NCBI RefSeq assembly: GCF_024171735.1
Contig: NZ_JAMTCH010000004.1
Location: forward strand, 1,396,840-1,460,839
Length of the DNA: 64,000 nucleotides
Direction of reading: 5' to 3'
Source: Prauserella alba
Lineage (GTDB): Bacteria; Actinomycetota; Actinomycetes; Mycobacteriales; Pseudonocardiaceae
Under the pieces are notes generated by a model. The model was given only the letters and a program-made list of their open reading frames with translations. It ran no database searches and had not been told where the DNA came from. The position numbers and the translations under genes were made by a program. Of this stretch, positions 34,797-43,945 are shown piece after piece; within the stretch, counting starts at the first letter, position 1, and each line of letters opens with the position of its first letter.

Positions 34797-35124
34797 GTTG
34801 GCTGTACACACTAGCGCATGCGCGCAACGGACCGTGCGGCGGGTCCGGTGTGCAGGGCGGCCGTAAGTCCCGGACGGCGAGACTCCGGACGCCGCCCCGT
34901 TCCGCCTGCGGAACCCCGCATGTCGGCCTCGCGTATCGGTGCCGGCACATCCAAAAGCCGGACGCCGAAACAGGGCATCGGGACAGTGACGTCGGAGAGT
35001 AGGACACCGAAACGCAGGGCATCGAGGACAGGGCGCCGAAGAGAGGGCATCCAACAGCAGGGTGTCCGAACCACCGGCCCTGCCAGGTCGCCGACGCCGG
35101 AGACTCTCCGGCAATACAAGAGAA

Positions 35125-35150
35125 GCGGGCCCGTCCGATGACGAACCCGC
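35125..35150 (-). terminator. terminator-like hairpin after tRNA-Asp
   Basis: Stem GCGGG/CCCGC (35146-35150 with 35125-35129) plus inner CGTC/GACG, loop four, followed on the minus strand by the T-rich TTCTCTTGT. It may be a partial terminator or a processing signal. Confidence 0.55.
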
Positions 35151-35160
35151 TCCTTCGATG

Positions 35161-35234
35161 CGACCCTGACGGGACTTGAACCCGCGACCTCCGCCGTGAC
35201 AGGGCGGCGCGCTGACCAACTGCGCCACAGGGCC
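35161..35234 (-). tRNA. tRNA-Asp (GTC)
   Basis: 74 nt cloverleaf: acceptor GGCCCTG/CAGGGTC, anticodon loop CTGTCAC (anticodon GTC), T-loop TTCAAGT, discriminator G. CCA is not encoded. Confidence 0.97.
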
Positions 35235-35321
35235 TTGCTGTGTTCCGGCCTCAAGTCTCGATTCCGCTACCTGGGCCGGTATTCTGTTGTCGACTGCACT
35301 CGTCACGTGCAGTGTACTGCG

Positions 35322-35394
35322 TACTCCCAACGGGATTCGAACCCGCGTTGCCGCCTTGAAAGGGCGGAGTCCTAGGCCGCTGGACGATGGGAGC
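35322..35394 (-). tRNA. tRNA-Glu (TTC)
   Basis: 73 nt cloverleaf: acceptor GCTCCCA/TGGGAGT, anticodon stem CCGCC/GGCGG with loop CTTTCAA (anticodon TTC), T-loop TTCGAAT, discriminator A. CCA is not encoded. First gene of the cluster. A short CTGCAC/GTGCAG hairpin lies between it and tRNA-Asp. Confidence 0.97.
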
Positions 35395-35998
35395 CCGGCC
35401 GGTTTCGGATAACCGACCCGACCACGCTCTCCAGGTCGCGTCCCCGGGAGCGATGACTACTTTACGGCACCCGGTGATCGGCCGAAACACCGGGGGTCGT
35501 TTTCATGCTGACCTGCGGAAACGCCCGAACCACCCGAGGGTCACCCATGGCGCCCGCCGATGGAGCCCACACGACCTTCACCCGCCCTTCGGCCGGCGAA
35601 AGACGTGGCGGGTCATCCGAGCGACGGGAGACCTCTCGACAACCCGGCCATCGACACCCCGCGCTTGCCGTAAGCGCGCTCGTGGGAGCTCCGGCCGGAG
35701 GAATCCGAACCCCGCCACGCCGAGCGACGACCACGGCCGACTCAGTCACGGCGACGCGACCGCGACCACGCCCGGGTTAACAACGGCCGACCGGGAGCTG
35801 CCGACCCGGTAACAGCCCGGCCGAACCGGCGCGCAACCGTTTGCCCACCAGCGCTGACTGCAATTAGCGTGACGAAGTGTCGTCCAGGTGCACGACCAGG
35901 GGGTGTGCACCTGGACGCACACTCTCCCGACCGCACCCGTCACCCACACGAACGGGGCCACGCGCACCGATCCGGCGCCGGCCGGATCGCCACAGTGG
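35395..35998. other. 604-bp gene-free region upstream of the tRNA cluster
   Basis: No ORF has convincing protein character. It should hold the tRNA-Glu promoter on the minus strand, a small hairpin CGCGCTT/AAGCGCG at 35660-35678, and the stronger hairpin at 35881-35917 near the small gene's end. Confidence 0.6.
35881..35917 (-). terminator. terminator-like hairpin after small gene
   Basis: Perfect 13-base arms (35881-35893 and 35905-35917) with an 11-base loop, about 80 bases beyond the stop of the 82-residue protein on the minus strand. Confidence 0.55.
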
Positions 35999-36247
35999 TC
36001 ACCGCTGAGCTGGCAGGTTGCCGTCCTCGTCGGGTGTCAGGCCGAGCATGTCCAGCAGCTGGGCGCAGTCCTCGGCGTCGGCCGCACCCGAGGCGACGGC
36101 GATCCTGGCTCTGCGCACCTGGTCGTCGGAAACCCGCGGTGCCTCCGCATGACCCGAACGCTGCCCCGGCAGTCCGCCGACGCCGGAAACCTGCTCCCCT
36201 CCCTCCTGCCGGAGGAGAAACTGCCGCACTTCCACTGATCCGCTCAT
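35999..36247 (-). CDS. conserved small actinobacterial protein
   Basis: An 82-residue protein, no named family known to me, but it looks real: a strong GGAGGAG sits before the ATG at 36247. The C-terminal half (SDDQVRRARIAVASGAADAE, then DCAQLLDMLGLTPDEDG) is a compact helical pattern of a type I associate with small conserved actinobacterial hypothetical proteins. The N-terminus is basic and glutamine-rich and possibly unstructured. There is no membrane segment. A possible DNA-binding or regulatory role is only a guess. Confidence 0.7.
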   Translation of the reverse strand: MSGSVEVRQFLLRQEGGEQVSGVGGLPGQRSGHAEAPRVSDDQVRRARIAVASGAADAEDCAQLLDMLGLTPDEDGNLPAQR

Positions 36248-36395
36248 GGCTCCTCCAAAGGGGCTGCGCCGGATCGCGGACGGATCCCCGCGTACGGGTT
36301 GCCGCCGGATCGAGGGGTGTTCGACCACCCGTCTCGGCGCCGAGGCTAGCCACGTGGCGATCACAACCCCAGCCCCCCGCAGAGTGAACTCCGCG

Positions 36396-36653
36396 TCATA
36401 CGTGCGGGTTGCGCACATCGGTTTCGCGAATCGCGTCAAGCATTCCGGGCGACGATCGTCGCGTGATATCCGTGCAGCGGGGCCGACCGCGCAAGATCTC
36501 GCGGGACCACTGCCCGAACGACGGAAGAATGTCGACCCATTCGCGGCCGACCATGCGGAAGCGAACCCCATCGATGAAGACCGGCGAGCTTTTTTCATCC
36601 ACAAACCTCGCCACCCGCGACCGGATCGTGTAACAATCGACGTGCTGACACAC
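36396..36653 (-). CDS. possible small protein, unverified
   Basis: An 85-codon ORF with fairly high third-position GC and a protein-like middle (SSPVFIDGVRFRMVGREWVD, ILPSFGQWSREIL). The first GTG lies directly on a GGGGG run, so the true start is probably a later codon. The surroundings are lower in GC and no family is recognised. It could be a real gene, a remnant or chance. Confidence 0.35.
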   Translation of the reverse strand: MCQHVDCYTIRSRVARFVDEKSSPVFIDGVRFRMVGREWVDILPSFGQWSREILRGRPRCTDITRRSSPGMLDAIRETDVRNPHV

Positions 36654-36683
36654 CCCCGGTCAGCGCCTGTGGAGATCCCCTCC

Positions 36684-36716
36684 GGCCCCCGCGTTCCTCC
36701 CCCTGGCGCGGGGGCC
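36684..36716. terminator. GC-rich hairpin
   Basis: Perfect 10-base arms GGCCCCCGCG (36684-36693) and CGCGGGGGCC (36707-36716) with a 13-base pyrimidine-rich loop, about 30 bases upstream of the small ORF at 36653 and 300 before the gene at 37019. Confidence 0.4.
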
Positions 36717-37018
36717 TCTCCATTTCTGCGGCCACTTTGCCGACCGCGTCACACCGGTGGTCACGGCGGTTTCGACGGACTGTTGACGGCGCCACTTCGG
36801 AGCGCCACCGCTGCCCGATGGGCATTCTTCGGTCGTGCAATCTGCAATCATCGCGATGTCCGAAATCACGATCCGTACAAGAATGCGCACCGCGCTCCTG
36901 CCGCATCCACACAGATGGACCACGGCTACGCCGAACGACCGGATCGCGAGTGACTGCGAGCGTTACACGACGTGTCGGAAGCCACGTCGGCCCACGTCGC
37001 TGAGACACAACCGTTATC

Positions 37019-37789
37019 GTGACCGCCGTGCCTAAACCTTCATTCGGACGGCTGTCCGGCCGCGGCAAATCCGGCTCCAGACGCCGGGACGACCCGGACA
37101 ACGCCACGCCGCGCACCGCCGCACCGGCAGGCCGCGACGACACCGACGACCACGGTGCCGAGGACCAGGAGCTTTCCAGCTACCTCAAGGCCCTCGCCCC
37201 GGACAACGACGTCGAGAGCACCGGCTCCGGCAGGAAGTTCGGCGAAGCGCAGGTCTACCAGCTGCGCATGACCCACGCCGCGGGCGAGGAGCTGACCGAG
37301 CTGGCCGAGGCTCGCGGCACGTCCCCGCAGGCGCTCGCCCTGGAGTGGGTGCTCGAACGGCTCGCGTGGGAGGCGGGCTCGGTGACGCACACCGGTGGCG
37401 AGCCGGCCACTCCCGAACAGGACGGCACCGGATACGGCACAGACCGCCCTGACGGCCACCTCGACGCAGGCCAGCAGGGCCCCGGCGGCCGGCACCACGC
37501 CGAACCCCGGGAAGCCGGATTCCACGATGCCGGGCTACCGGGCAACGGGCAGCCGGCGGCGCCGTACGCGGAACCGGGCGCGCCCGCTCCCGATGGTCAT
37601 GCCGCACGGCCCGGTGAGGACACCGATCCGCACGGCCACGCCGTCCCGCCACTCGCCGCAGCCGCGGAACCGCGGCCCGCGTCCGGGGCCGTGGCCGGGG
37701 CCGCATCCGGGGCCGGCAGCGTCGAGCCGGAGGCCCGCACCGACGAGCACTTCTTCGACCGCAGCGGCTGGGACGCACCGCGCCGCTGA
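37019..37789 (+). CDS. ribbon-helix-helix-like protein with disordered tail
   Basis: A 256-residue protein. The N-terminal 60 residues are basic then acidic and disordered. Residues about 70-115 (FGEAQVYQLRMTHAAGEELT, then ELAEARGTSPQALALEWVLE) look like a ribbon-helix-helix DNA-binding motif: one strand and two helices. The rest (120-256) is Gly/Pro/His-rich and low complexity. The GTG at 37019, or the one at 37028, is the likely start; no ribosome site is visible and the transcript may be leaderless. Function unknown. Confidence 0.68.
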   Translation: MTAVPKPSFGRLSGRGKSGSRRRDDPDNATPRTAAPAGRDDTDDHGAEDQELSSYLKALAPDNDVESTGSGRKFGEAQVYQLRMTHAAGEELTELAEARGTSPQALALEWVLERLAWEAGSVTHTGGEPATPEQDGTGYGTDRPDGHLDAGQQGPGGRHHAEPREAGFHDAGLPGNGQPAAPYAEPGAPAPDGHAARPGEDTDPHGHAVPPLAAAAEPRPASGAVAGAASGAGSVEPEARTDEHFFDRSGWDAPRR

Positions 37790-37801
37790 ACAGCCACGGA
37801 A

Positions 37802-37827
37802 CAGCCGCCATGGAACCAGCGGCTGTC
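37802..37827 (+). terminator. terminator after RHH-like gene
   Basis: Perfect eight-base arms ACAGCCGC (37802-37809) and GCGGCTGT (37820-37827), 12 bases past the stop at 37789. Confidence 0.6.
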
Positions 37828-37835
37828 GAACGCAA

Positions 37836-37872
37836 GTGAGCCCCCGGCGACGATGTCGCCGGGGGCTCACTC
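37836..37872 (-). terminator. terminator after cold-shock gene
   Basis: Perfect 17-base arms (37836-37852 and 37856-37872) with a three-base loop, 34 bases beyond the csp stop on the minus strand; may serve both convergent genes. Confidence 0.75.
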
Positions 37873-37905
37873 GTCAGTCAGTGAAAGTCAGTAGGTGACG
37901 CACGC

Positions 37906-38109
37906 TCAGAGAGCGCGAACCTTCTGAGCCTGAGGGCCCTTCTGACCCTGGCCGACCTCGAACTCCACTCGCTGGTTCTCCTCGAGAGTGCGGAAGCCGC
38001 GGCCCTCGATCTCCGAGTAGTGGACGAACACGTCGCCCTCTCCGCCGTCCTGGGCGATGAAGCCGAAGCCCTTTTCGGCGTTGAACCACTTCACAGTGCC
38101 TTGCGCCAC
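37906..38109 (-). CDS. cold-shock domain protein (CspA family)
   Basis: A 67-residue cold-shock domain protein, full length: [20 protein letters not shown] (RNP1 KGFGFI) and [20 protein letters not shown] (RNP2 VFVHY). It binds single-stranded RNA/DNA as an RNA chaperone. The start is GTG at 38109 with AACGAGGAG upstream. The long leader up to about 38230 resembles the usual csp 5' region but no specific thermosensor fold can be claimed. Confidence 0.97.
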   Translation of the reverse strand: MAQGTVKWFNAEKGFGFIAQDGGEGDVFVHYSEIEGRGFRTLEENQRVEFEVGQGQKGPQAQKVRAL

Positions 38110-38528
38110 CGTTTACTCCTCGTTGCTGTTGAGCTGGACCCCACCCGCAGTGAGATCCCGGCCGATCCGGACGGTTCCAACGAGGTTCTGCGAAAGAGCG
38201 CATGTCCGTCTCACGCCCCGCGTTAGAAGTTCCGCGAGTGTGAAGCCACGAACACGCAAAACAACGGCCACTTCGCAGCCTACCCTGCCGCCGCCGTTTC
38301 GACAGCCCCGCACGGGCGGTTGGTCCAACCGGGCGGATCGGCGCCCCGACGGGTTTCGACCCGGCCCGTACCGGCCATGTCACCTGGGTAGCCGCATGGT
38401 CACCGCCGGCATCGACCGGGACGTCCGAACCAAACAGCCGAATGTGATTGCTATCACTACTCACGTATCCGTGGCCGACAGGTGGCCTCAGCCGCCTAAG
38501 CCGGGAACGTCGGAGGGGGCCGATCCAC
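38110..38528. other. divergent region between csp and L,D-transpeptidase
   Basis: 419 bp without a supported gene. The csp leader/promoter is on the left. The right part contains the AT-rich ATGTGATTGCTATCACT stretch near 38441 and a CGGAGGGGG ribosome site before the transpeptidase GTG. Confidence 0.55.
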
Positions 38529-39731
38529 GTGACGGGAAGAGAATCGACCGGGTCCGGTCGCAGATCCACGCCGGTCGCCGCAATGATGCTGACGGCGTTG
38601 CTGTGGCTGGCGGCCTGCACCGGACCCGCACCCCGGCAGGGCAGCGCGGGGGCGCAGGGCGCGACGCCCTCGCCCGCACCTGCGGCCGAGGTCAGCCTGC
38701 ACCCCGGTGACGGGGCGAAGAACGTACAACCGCGCGACACGGTGTCGGCGAGCGTCGAACACGGCACGCTCAGTGAAGTCACCCTCACCAACGGGATGGG
38801 CGAACAGGTCGAGGGTGAACTCGCCGACGACCGGCGCTCGTGGACGGCCGGCGAACGGCTCGGCTACGACAAGGTCTACCGCTGGGCGGGCACGGCGACG
38901 AACGCCGACGGCGAGGAAACCCCGGTCAACGGCTCGTTCACGACGGTGAAACCGGCCGCGGTCCACGGCGCCAGCCTGAACGTCGGGGACGGCGAGACCT
39001 ACGGCGTCGCCATGCCGATCTCGATCACGTTCGACGAGCCGGTCGAGAACAAGGCTGCGGTCGAACGGGCGCTGTCGGTCGAGACGTCCACCGCCACCGA
39101 GGGCTCGTGGGCATGGCTCGAACTCGACACGGCCGTGCACTGGCGTCCCAAGGAGTACTGGAAGCCCGGCACCGAGGTGTCGGTCGACGCCGACCTGTAC
39201 GGACTCGCACTGGGCGACGGTGCCTACGCCGAAAAAGGTCTGTCGTCGACCTTCACGATCGGCCGCAGGCAGCTCGTCCGCGCCAACACCCAGACGCACC
39301 GGATGAAGGTGTTCGTCGACGGCAAGCAGACCGCCGACTATCCGGCGAGCTTCGGGCTCGACTCCGACCCGGGCCGCGTCACCCGCAGCGGCACGCACGT
39401 CGTGATGACGAAGCACCCCGAGTACTACATGACCAACCCTGCCTACGACTACGAGGACTTCCGCGTCGAGTGGGCGGTGCGAATCTCCAACAACGGCGAG
39501 TTCACGCACGCCGCCCCGTGGTCGGTCGGCAGCCAGGGGTACACGAACGTCAGCCACGGATGCGTCAACCTCGCACCCGCCAACGCCCTCGAGTACTACA
39601 ACCTGGCGCAGACCGGCGACCCGTTCGAGGTGCGGGGCAGCAGCGTGCCCCTCGGTCCCCGCGACGGCAATTACCACGACTGGTCGTACTCCTGGCCCGA
39701 ATGGACGTCGATGTCGGCACTCCAGGACTGA
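38529..39731 (+). CDS. L,D-transpeptidase, lipoprotein (LdtMt2-like)
   Basis: A 400-residue lipoprotein. The signal peptide ends in the lipobox LWLAAC (Cys about residue 30). Two Ig-like domains (about 50-250; VSLHPGDGAKNVQPRDTVS and ISITFDEPVENKAAVERALS) precede the YkuD catalytic domain, whose active site is SHGCVNLAPANA (Cys nucleophile) with the preceding conserved His in the THAAPWSVG region. It makes 3-3 cross-links in peptidoglycan and is the usual target of carbapenems in mycobacteria. GTG at 38529 with CGGAGGGGG upstream is preferred over the longer start. Confidence 0.94.
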   Translation: MTGRESTGSGRRSTPVAAMMLTALLWLAACTGPAPRQGSAGAQGATPSPAPAAEVSLHPGDGAKNVQPRDTVSASVEHGTLSEVTLTNGMGEQVEGELADDRRSWTAGERLGYDKVYRWAGTATNADGEETPVNGSFTTVKPAAVHGASLNVGDGETYGVAMPISITFDEPVENKAAVERALSVETSTATEGSWAWLELDTAVHWRPKEYWKPGTEVSVDADLYGLALGDGAYAEKGLSSTFTIGRRQLVRANTQTHRMKVFVDGKQTADYPASFGLDSDPGRVTRSGTHVVMTKHPEYYMTNPAYDYEDFRVEWAVRISNNGEFTHAAPWSVGSQGYTNVSHGCVNLAPANALEYYNLAQTGDPFEVRGSSVPLGPRDGNYHDWSYSWPEWTSMSALQD

Positions 39732-39779
39732 CCGGTCGGTGCGCCCGTGGCGTTCAGGCGACCTGCGGCGCCCTCCGGC

Positions 39780-40316
39780 TCACCAGCCGAGCTTGGTCAG
39801 CGCGGCCTGGGCGGTCTCCGCGGCGACCTCGCAGTAGTGCTCACGCCCGCTGTCGACGTCGGCGGCATTGACGTCGATCTGCAGATACGCGGGGTCGGCC
39901 TTGACGTCCATGAGGCAGCTCGTCGACGTTTCCGAGGTGATGTAGCCGGTGCGCTCACCGACCTCGACGGTCTTGTCTCTGTCAGTGACGACCGTCGGCG
40001 CAGGCGGCTGCCACAGGACGAGGCGGACCCCGTCGTACTTGGAGACCTTCCACTCACAAGTCGACCGGTTTAACTTGCTGCTGCGCTCCGGCGGGATCGA
40101 ACCCGCCTTGTCACCGAGGTAGGGCTGCAACTCCTGTTCGGAGAGCAGCGAACAAGGATCCTGCTGCTGCCACGCGGCCTGCCCGTCGGGAGCCGACAGC
40201 GGTGCACTGGCCGGGGCGGAATCCGTGCCTCCACTTTCCGAGCCGCATGCAGCCAGGCTCAGTGTTGCCGCAATCGCCGTCGTCATGAAGACGAGGCGCG
40301 ATGGCTTGGTCGTCAC
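39780..40316 (-). CDS. DUF3558 domain-containing lipoprotein
   Basis: A 178-residue lipoprotein. The lipobox is LSLAACGSE (Cys about residue 24) after a basic N-terminus. A Ser/Ala-rich linker is followed by a DUF3558 domain with DPCSLLSEQELQPYLGDKAG, STCEWKV and SCLMDVKADPAYLQIDV, including conserved Cys pairs. DUF3558 lipoproteins are abundant in Actinobacteria and of unknown function. The start is GTG at 40316. It is convergent with the transpeptidase. Confidence 0.88.
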   Translation of the reverse strand: MTTKPSRLVFMTTAIAATLSLAACGSESGGTDSAPASAPLSAPDGQAAWQQQDPCSLLSEQELQPYLGDKAGSIPPERSSKLNRSTCEWKVSKYDGVRLVLWQPPAPTVVTDRDKTVEVGERTGYITSETSTSCLMDVKADPAYLQIDVNAADVDSGREHYCEVAAETAQAALTKLGW

Positions 40317-40576
40317 CGTCTGATTACCTCGAAATGAGTAGTTGTCGCCATTCGCCGCTTCCGACGATTTCGCCGTAGGTCATGCCGGGGACGCCCACGG
40401 GCTACAAGGACGTCCCTGACCCGACGAGCTATCCCCCGGCGACGAGCCCGGGCTGAAGCCGACGCCGCACGAAGAGGCCGACATTCGCACTCGTCGACGA
40501 GGTCGCAACGGCGGTGTTCGCCACAGATCGGTGGCGTAAGCGGGGTCGCAGCGCCCGGGCCGGATAGCTTGGCCCG

Positions 40577-41170
40577 ATGAGCTCACGTACCGACACCTGG
40601 CCGCCCGCCGATGCCGAGCCCGTCAGCCCGCACGCCGATGCACCCGCCCCCGGCACGCAGCTCGCCGAGCACTATGCCGAGTGCTTCGGGTGCGGCCACG
40701 AGGTCGAATCGGGCCTGCACCTGACATCGGCCGTCGCCGACGACATGTCCGTCGTGTCGACGTTCACCGTGCAGAAGGACCACCAGGGCGCTCCCGGGTT
40801 GGCCCACGGCGGGCTGCTGGCGTGCGCGTTCGACGAGGCCCTCGGGTCGGCGGTCGGCAACCTGCTGCGCAGGCCTGCCGTGACCGCCCGCCTCGAAACC
40901 GACTTCGTCGCCCCGGTGCCCGTCGGCTCGACGCTGCACATCGCAGCCAAGCTCGACGGCGGGTCAGGCCGCAAGACGTACGTCAGCGCCGAGGGCCGCC
41001 TGGACGCCGCGGACGGCCCGGTCGCACTGCGCGCCCGCGCACTGTTCGTGACCGTCGGCGTCGAGCACTTCACCACGCACGGCGACCCCGACGCGCTCGA
41101 CAAGTTCCGCGAGACCAGGGCGGCCGAAGCCAAGGCGGCCGAGGACAGGGGCTGGGACGTCAACCCCTGA
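40577..41170 (+). CDS. PaaI family hot-dog thioesterase
   Basis: A 197-residue protein with a disordered Pro-rich N-terminal 35 residues and a single hot-dog domain: ECFGCGHEVESGLHLTSAVA, GAPGLAHGGLLACAFDEALG (catalytic HGG-Asp/Glu region) and TARLETDFVAPVPVGSTLHI. It hydrolyses acyl- or aryl-CoA; the substrate is unknown. The ATG at 40577 lies just after a GATAGCT -10-like hexamer, so the mRNA may be nearly leaderless. Confidence 0.88.
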   Translation: MSSRTDTWPPADAEPVSPHADAPAPGTQLAEHYAECFGCGHEVESGLHLTSAVADDMSVVSTFTVQKDHQGAPGLAHGGLLACAFDEALGSAVGNLLRRPAVTARLETDFVAPVPVGSTLHIAAKLDGGSGRKTYVSAEGRLDAADGPVALRARALFVTVGVEHFTTHGDPDALDKFRETRAAEAKAAEDRGWDVNP

Positions 41171-41220
41171 GATTCACCACCGTGGCGTGGTCGTCGCGCA
41201 ACCGGGGCGATGCCCCCGAG

Positions 41221-41308
41221 GGCACCTTGGGGCGCTCAACGCAGCCACGCGTCAGCGTGTCCTTGAGGGGTGGTGGTCGGGCCGGCGGGCGGGAGCCACG
41301 ATTCTTCC
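41221..41308 (+). repeat. 88-bp dispersed element, copy A
   Basis: Identical at about 78 of 88 positions to the reverse complement of 49592-49678. Both copies share GGCACCTTGG, then CAACGCAGCCACGCGTCAGC, GAGGGGTGGTGG and GGGCCGGCGGGCGGGAGCC. Located in the gap between the PaaI and PknG stops. Confidence 0.85.
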
Positions 41309-41340
41309 CTTGATCATGCTGCATCGCAGGGGCGGCCCGA

Positions 41341-43923
41341 TCACGTCAAGGTGCGAGGCCGCAACGCATTCGCCTTGTCGACGAGTTCGATGCGTTCCGC
41401 GGCCGTGGACACCAGCCGCGCCAGCGACCGGTGGTGCGACTCGAGCCCGAGCCGGACGTCACGGTCGTCCAGCCCGCAGCCCAGCACTCGGGTGCCCGCG
41501 GAGCGCTCGTTCGCACCGACCCAATCCAGCGCCGCCGACAGCACCTCGATCGCGAGTCGGGTCCGCCGCTCGGCGTCCAGGTTCAGCCGCTCGAGCCGTG
41601 CGCTCGCGTCGACGAGATCGGCTTCGGTCACCTGCTGGCCCGCGACCGGCGTGATCTTCACCTTGATCGCCGCCAACTGTGCGGGCACGTGGTGCGTCGA
41701 CGTCGCGGGCACCGATTCGAGCACCTCGATCGCGCTGGCCCGTGCCCCCTGCGCCAGGTAGACACGCGCCAGTCCGAACGCGGCGCTGACGTACGACCGG
41801 TCGGTGCGCCACACCAGTTCGTACAGCCGCGACGCCGTGAAGTACTCGCCGGTCGCCTCCGCGCTGAAGGCCATCGCCAGCTTCGGCGCCGTCTCACCGG
41901 GCAACTCGTCGTACACCGTGTCGAAGGCGACGTGCGCGACCCGCGCACGCCCGCCTGCGAGCTCGATCAGGCCGCGGTACCAGTCGATCCGCCAGTCGTG
42001 CGGGAATCCCGCCTTGATCGCCAGGTACTGCGCCGCCTGCAACTGCCGATTGGCCTCTGCCAGCTCGCCGAGTTCGATGCGTGCCCGCACGACACGCAGC
42101 CGCACCTCGATCGACTCGCGCGGCGCACCGGCCAGCGCCTCGATCGCCGCCCGCGGGTCCGCCCCGAGCGTCGCGGCGAGCACACCTGCGCCGACGTCGT
42201 CCGTGTCGACCTGCGGCACCGGCAGCCCGGAGACGACCTCCACCGGATCGGGCAGCGGCACGTTCCGGCCGCTGTCCGGGACCACCATGTCGACGCCGAA
42301 CGTGTTCGTCTCCGGACCGAACACAGTGGACTGTCCGGGACGCTGTTTCCCCGTGCCCAACGCCATGATCTCGCGCAGCACACCGGTCAGCTGATCGGCC
42401 ATCTCCTCGGCGGAGACGAACCGGCGCGCCGGATCGGCGTGCGTCGCACGTCGCAGGAACCGGTAGTACGAGCCGAAGAGCTGGAACAGCGGGACGTCGT
42501 CCTGACTCGGCAGCGTCGTCTTGAACTTCGTGGTGTAGCCGGTGAACTCGAAGCTCAGCACCGCGAGCGTGCGGCCGACCGTGAACAGGTCCGAGGCCAC
42601 GGACGCACCGTCGCTCGCCAGCTCCGGCGCGCTGTAACCGCTCGTGAAGAACAGCGGACTGCTGTAGTCGTCCATCCGCCGCACGGCGCCCAGGTCGATC
42701 AGCTTGAGCTGGTCCCCGGTCTGGATCACGTTGTCCGGCTTGAGGTCGCAGTACAGCAGACCCTGGTTGTGCAGATACCCCAGCGCCGGCAGGATCTCCA
42801 GCCCGTAGGCGATGACCTGCCCGATCGGCAACGGCTCCGCACGCCCGCTCTTGCGGTGGTGATCGAGCGCGAGCTGGCGCAACGACTGCCCGCCGACGTA
42901 CTCCATCACGATGTAGTCGACGGCCCCGCCCGTGGCCGGGTCGGGGTGCTGCACGAAGTTGTAGATCTTGACGATGTGCGGATGCTCGACCTCGGCGAGG
43001 AACCGCTTCTCGTTGACGGCGGCGGCCATCGCCGTCGCGTCACCGGTATTGATCAGTCCTTTGAGGACGACCCAGCGGCCGTCGACGTTGAGGTCTCGCG
43101 CGAGGTAGATCCAGCCGAGCCCGCCGTAGGCGAGCGCGCCGAGCACCTCGTACTGACCGCCGACGAGATCGGCGGGATGGAGCTTCGGCACGAACGAGAA
43201 CGGGGTCCCGCACTTGTCACACGTGCCCTGCGGGCTGCCCGCCTCGTCACCCGAACCGCGGCCGACCTTGGCGTTACAGCTGCTGCAGAAGCGCTTCGAC
43301 TCCGAAACCACCGGGTCCGACAGCACCGCCTCGGCCGGGTCCCGGTAGGGCACCGGCGGCACCTCGACCATGCCGGCACCGAGCCGGCCACGCGTCGACG
43401 TGCGCGAGGACGAACGCCGCGACGTGCGCGGGAACGCACCCCCGCCCGTGCCCGCGCCCGAACCGGTCCACGGCCCGCTGCCGCTCCCGGTACCGCTGCC
43501 GTGGCTCCCGGGTCCGCTGCCGGTGCCACTGCCCGGTCCGCTCGCAGGCCCGCTTCCGGGCCCGCTCGCCGGACCGCTCCCGGGGCCGCTCGTGTACCCG
43601 CTGGGCGGCCCCATGCCCTCGCTCGGGTCGGCCGATTCGGACGGCGGCGTCGGCGGCATGACGAGTTCGGTGCCCGGAGCGTGGTCGAGCACGCTCGTCG
43701 GCATCGGTTCGTTGGCGCCCTGCGCCTGCGCGGCGTGCGGGGGCTGGTGCGCGGTCGGCGGAGCCTGCTGCGGTTGCGGGTGCGGCGGCTGTGATTGCTG
43801 AGGTGGCTGTGCGGCGTGCCGGGGCGGGCCGCCGTTCGGCGCCGCCGGCGTGACGTACTGCGTGTGCTGCTCTTCGTCCCCGTCCGGCGCCGCATGGCGA
43901 GGACGGCGTGGCTCGTCGGTCAC
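41341..43923 (-). CDS. pknG: serine/threonine protein kinase PknG
   Basis: An 860-residue PknG. A disordered Pro/Gly/Ser-rich N-terminus (1-190) is followed by a rubredoxin-like zinc site (FCSSCNAKVG and CDKCGTPFSF), then a kinase domain with LAYGGLGWIYLARD (Gly loop), VVLKGL (Lys), LLYCDLKPDNVIQ (HRD replaced by YCD, typical of PknG) and LIDLGAVRRM (DLG). A TPR region comes last. PknG senses amino acids and controls the TCA cycle through GarA/OdhI. It is third in the glnX-glnH-pknG operon. Confidence 0.96.
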   Translation of the reverse strand: MTDEPRRPRHAAPDGDEEQHTQYVTPAAPNGGPPRHAAQPPQQSQPPHPQPQQAPPTAHQPPHAAQAQGANEPMPTSVLDHAPGTELVMPPTPPSESADPSEGMGPPSGYTSGPGSGPASGPGSGPASGPGSGTGSGPGSHGSGTGSGSGPWTGSGAGTGGGAFPRTSRRSSSRTSTRGRLGAGMVEVPPVPYRDPAEAVLSDPVVSESKRFCSSCNAKVGRGSGDEAGSPQGTCDKCGTPFSFVPKLHPADLVGGQYEVLGALAYGGLGWIYLARDLNVDGRWVVLKGLINTGDATAMAAAVNEKRFLAEVEHPHIVKIYNFVQHPDPATGGAVDYIVMEYVGGQSLRQLALDHHRKSGRAEPLPIGQVIAYGLEILPALGYLHNQGLLYCDLKPDNVIQTGDQLKLIDLGAVRRMDDYSSPLFFTSGYSAPELASDGASVASDLFTVGRTLAVLSFEFTGYTTKFKTTLPSQDDVPLFQLFGSYYRFLRRATHADPARRFVSAEEMADQLTGVLREIMALGTGKQRPGQSTVFGPETNTFGVDMVVPDSGRNVPLPDPVEVVSGLPVPQVDTDDVGAGVLAATLGADPRAAIEALAGAPRESIEVRLRVVRARIELGELAEANRQLQAAQYLAIKAGFPHDWRIDWYRGLIELAGGRARVAHVAFDTVYDELPGETAPKLAMAFSAEATGEYFTASRLYELVWRTDRSYVSAAFGLARVYLAQGARASAIEVLESVPATSTHHVPAQLAAIKVKITPVAGQQVTEADLVDASARLERLNLDAERRTRLAIEVLSAALDWVGANERSAGTRVLGCGLDDRDVRLGLESHHRSLARLVSTAAERIELVDKANALRPRTLT

Positions 43924-43945
43924 AGGTTGCCTCCTCGGTTCGCGG

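Noticed and set aside
35387..35812. Plus-strand ORFs next to the tRNA-Glu gene
   Set aside because: They read through the tRNA or have Arg/Pro-rich shadow composition without ribosome sites.
41431..43794. 787-codon plus-strand ORF opposite pknG
   Set aside because: It is a mirror frame of a well-supported kinase gene, rich in Arg, His and Val as expected from antisense of high-GC coding DNA.
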